Assembly (NCBI GenBank): GCA_938005265.1
Contig: CALLOA010000149.1
Location: 1-64,000, forward strand
Length of the DNA stretch: 64,000 nt
From: an uncultured Granulosicoccaceae bacterium
GTDB lineage: Bacteria; Pseudomonadota; Gammaproteobacteria; Granulosicoccales; Granulosicoccaceae
Direction: 5' to 3'
In this document: piece by piece, positions 61,531 to 64,000 of the stretch
Position numbering within the stretch: the first letter of the stretch is position 1
Layout of the letters: each line of letters begins with the position of its first letter
Notes under the pieces: model-generated
Told to the model about the DNA's origin: nothing
The model's input: the letters and a program-made list of their open reading frames with translations, nothing else
Databases searched by the model: none
Made by a program: the position numbers and the translations under genes

Positions 61531-64000
61531 TGAATAATAGCTCCTCCAGTACTGAAGCGCTGCCAGAAGCAGGTGACAAAGCCGGCTTATCTTCAGACCA
61601 GGTCTTGCGCCAGCTGGTTCGGCAGCACCTGTACGCTGACGAAGCCAGCCTGATCGAGCTTCTCGTCACTGAAGCCGATTTGGACACAAGCCTGCGCGCT
61701 CGGATAAGCCAGCATGCTGAATCGCTGGTCAACGATGTCAGAGGCAGCTCTGATCCTGCCCTGCTAGAAAGCTTTCTGGCCGAATACGGACTCAGTACTG
61801 ACGAAGGTGTTGCGTTGATGTGCCTGGCAGAAGCATTACTGCGGGTACCTGACAGTGAAACTGTTGATGCCTTGATACATGACAAGATAACCCCGGCTGA
61901 TTGGGGGCGTCATCTGGGCCAATCAAGCTCTTCACTGGTAAACGCGTCAACCTGGGCGTTGATGTTGACCGGTTCCATAATCGCGGATGAGCCAGAAGGC
62001 ATTGTTGGAACTCTAAGGGGCGCTGTGCGGCGACTCGGTGAACCGGTTGTGCGTACCGCTGTAAATCAGGCTATTCGAGAAATGGGCAACCAGTTTGTGC
62101 TGGGCGAAGATATTGAACAGGCAATAGGAAATTCCGAGCCGGAAATAAAAAAGGGATTTACCTATTCGTATGACATGCTCGGCGAAGCTGCCCTGACCGA
62201 TGCTGATGCTCGGCAGTATCACCTTGCCTATTCACGTGCTGTAGCAGCATTGGGTTTACACTGCACATTCGATACTGTGGCAGAGAACCCGGGAATTTCC
62301 GTCAAACTGTCAGCTCTCTACCCACGCTATGAGTTTCTGCAAAAAGAACGTGTCATGGTTGAGCTGGTCGCGCGAACACGTTCGCTAGCCATGTTGGCCA
62401 AGTCAGCCAATATGGGATTTAACATCGATGCAGAGGAAGCCGATCGACTGGATCTATCACTGGATGTTATAGAAGCTGTGCTCTCCTCCCCCGGCCTGGC
62501 GGGCTGGGATGGCTTCGGCATAGTCGTACAGGCGTATTCAAAGCGCGCTAGCTTTGTTATTGACTGGTTGTACGATCTAGCCGTCAGGCTCGACCGAAAA
62601 ATAATGGTTCGCCTGGTCAAAGGCGCTTATTGGGATACTGAAATCAAACGCTCTCAAGTAGGAGGTTTTGATGATTACCCGGTATTCACCAGAAAAAGTC
62701 ACACTGACATTTCGTATTTATGCTGCGCACATAAACTGCTGGGCATGGTGGATCGCATCTATCCACAGTTCGCCACTCACAATGCGCACACCGTTGCTGC
62801 TGTTCACGAAATAGCGCAAGGAGTTGTGCAAGGCAATCATGCCGTCTATGAGTTTCAGCGTCTGCATGGCATGGGCGATACCTTGCACAGAATCTTTCAT
62901 GAACAACAGCAGACTCGCTGCCGTATCTATGCACCTGTAGGTGCGCATGAGGATCTGCTTGCGTACCTGGTGCGCCGGCTACTTGAAAATGGCGCCAACA
63001 GCTCCTTTGTAAATCAGATAGTCGACAAGAGCATCGAAGCTGCAGAAATAGCTGCAGACCCTTTCGACACTTTGCAAACAGCGGTTCAGGCAGCCGCGAT
63101 TGCCAAGCCGCACGAATTATATGCACCCAATCGACTGAACTCAAAAGGGTTTGATATTACCGATCCGAACTCGATTATCGCATTGCAAACTGCTCGACAG
63201 GCCTTCGCCAATCAACAATGGCTGGCAGCGCCAATGCAACCCGGTTACCGGGCCAATACCAGCCAGATTAGCGCCACGGACGACGATGCCATTATCAACC
63301 CGGCTACCGGCGACGTTGTCGGCTACAGCATTGATGCAACGGTTGACCTTGTGGATACTGCTTTTCAGTATGCCGGGGACGCTAATGACGAATGGCGCAC
63401 AAGCAACACCGAACAACGTGCAGCCTGCCTTTTAAAAGCTGCTGACCTGTTCGAAGAAAATTTCACCGAGCTGGTCGAATTGACCTGCCGTGAAGCAGGT
63501 AAAAATTTGCTCGATAGCGTGGCCGAAATCAGAGAGGCCGTAGACTTTCTGCGCTACTATGCCGATGAAGCACAAGCCTTGTTTGCGGAACCGGACAGGT
63601 GGCAGGCAAAAGGCACTTTTGTCTGTATATCTCCGTGGAATTTTCCTCTCGCCATATTCAGCGGCCAGATCGCTGCAGCTGTCGTGACAGGAAACTGTGT
63701 CATCGCAAAGCCGGCAGAACCAACTCCGCTTATCGCCGCACGTGCGGTTGCCCTGATGCATGAAGCCGGTATACCCGAGGGAGTTTTACAACTATTAACG
63801 GGGAGCGGCTCTGTTATCGGCAATGCTTTGGTATCGCACCCATCCCTTGGCGGTGTGTGCTTTACAGGTTCCACGGCTACAGCCACTCGCATACACCAGG
63901 CTATTGCCGAACACTGTGATCCCGACATTCCACTTATTGCGGAGACTGGTGGCATCAATGCAATGATTGTTGATTCCAGTGCCCTACCCGAGCAAGCAGT
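61531..64000 (+). CDS. putA: Bifunctional proline dehydrogenase / P5C dehydrogenase PutA (3' end cut by window edge)
   Basis: An open frame starting at ATG 61531 and running off the right edge after about 823 residues. It oxidises proline to glutamate in two steps. Early helical domain (IADEPEGIVGTLRGAVRRLGEPVVR), proline dehydrogenase barrel with ISVKLSALYPRYE, IVVQAYSKRA, LVKGAYWDTEIK and CAHKL/THNAHTV..GMGD, then the aldehyde dehydrogenase with FVCISPWNFPLAIFSGQIAAAV, GNCVIAKPAEPTPL, CFTGSTATATRI and AETGGINAMIV. The catalytic Cys and the C-terminal part lie outside the window. The N-terminus (MNNSSSSTEALPEAG) lacks the ribbon-helix-helix DNA-binding domain of E. coli PutA, so autoregulation is not expected. 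Confidence 0.95.

Overview
The window is about 50% G+C and reads as one piece of chromosome from a heterotrophic, probably marine, gammaproteobacterium. The evidence is the gene content: MipA/OmpV, RimK with its retropepsin-like partner, YghU, class II PyrC, cytochrome b561/YceI, TctABC, and catabolism of methylated amines, choline sulfate and proline. A Granulosicoccus-like lineage would fit, but that is a guess. No tRNA, rRNA, transposase, integrase, phage gene or CRISPR array was seen. Genes lie on both strands in short operons with compact intergenic regions.

Layout. 1-4742: a lipoprotein cut by the left edge, an autotransporter-type beta-barrel, and a trimethylamine-dehydrogenase-like iron-sulfur flavoprotein. 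4772-9244: a two-component system, a secreted spondin/fibronectin-III protein and an EamA transporter. 9465-12244: rimK, a retropepsin-like protease and an aldehyde dehydrogenase in one minus-strand run. 12386-17045: a phytanoyl-CoA-dioxygenase-family oxygenase, an unknown protein, a peptide-deformylase/PLP-lyase fusion and a glyoxalase-family protein. 17144-19356: a Tat-exported GMC dehydrogenase pair. 19616-24740: BON protein, MipA/OmpV, an EF-hand protein and a second two-component system with strongly charged periplasmic parts. 24897-29854: yghU, a secreted protein with four new-looking repeats, a small membrane protein and choline-sulfatase. 29909-36627: amidase, a DUF1989-GcvT fusion with PhzF, pyrC and a YbaK-type deacylase. 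36863-42790: MmgE/PrpD, an AI-2E-family permease and a three-gene VWA/solute-binding lipoprotein cluster. 43027-47804: SMP-30 lactonase, gnd and a lipoprotein. 47863-51327: the TctABC tricarboxylate transporter. 51697-55448: a sulfite-oxidase-family enzyme, YceI and a cytochrome b561-YceI fusion. 55557-64000: a PotABCD-type ABC transporter, an HTTM (gamma-carboxylase-like) membrane protein and putA, cut by the right edge.

How the genes fit together. A recurring theme is uptake and breakdown of nitrogen-containing osmolytes and amines: the TMADH-like demethylase, choline-sulfatase, DUF1989-GcvT, amidase, PotABCD, PutA and succinate-semialdehyde dehydrogenase. A second theme is envelope sensing: two two-component systems sit beside secreted or calcium-binding proteins. 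The strongest candidates for something undescribed are the deformylase-PLP lyase fusion (15076-16572), the VWA/solute-binding cluster (39885-42790), the four-fold WYQVQ/CX5C repeat protein (25947-27692) and the tandem-DUF1989-GcvT protein (31607-34009). Independently, at least ten intergenic spots carry short tandem duplications, mostly of 14-15 bp units, which no annotated feature explains.
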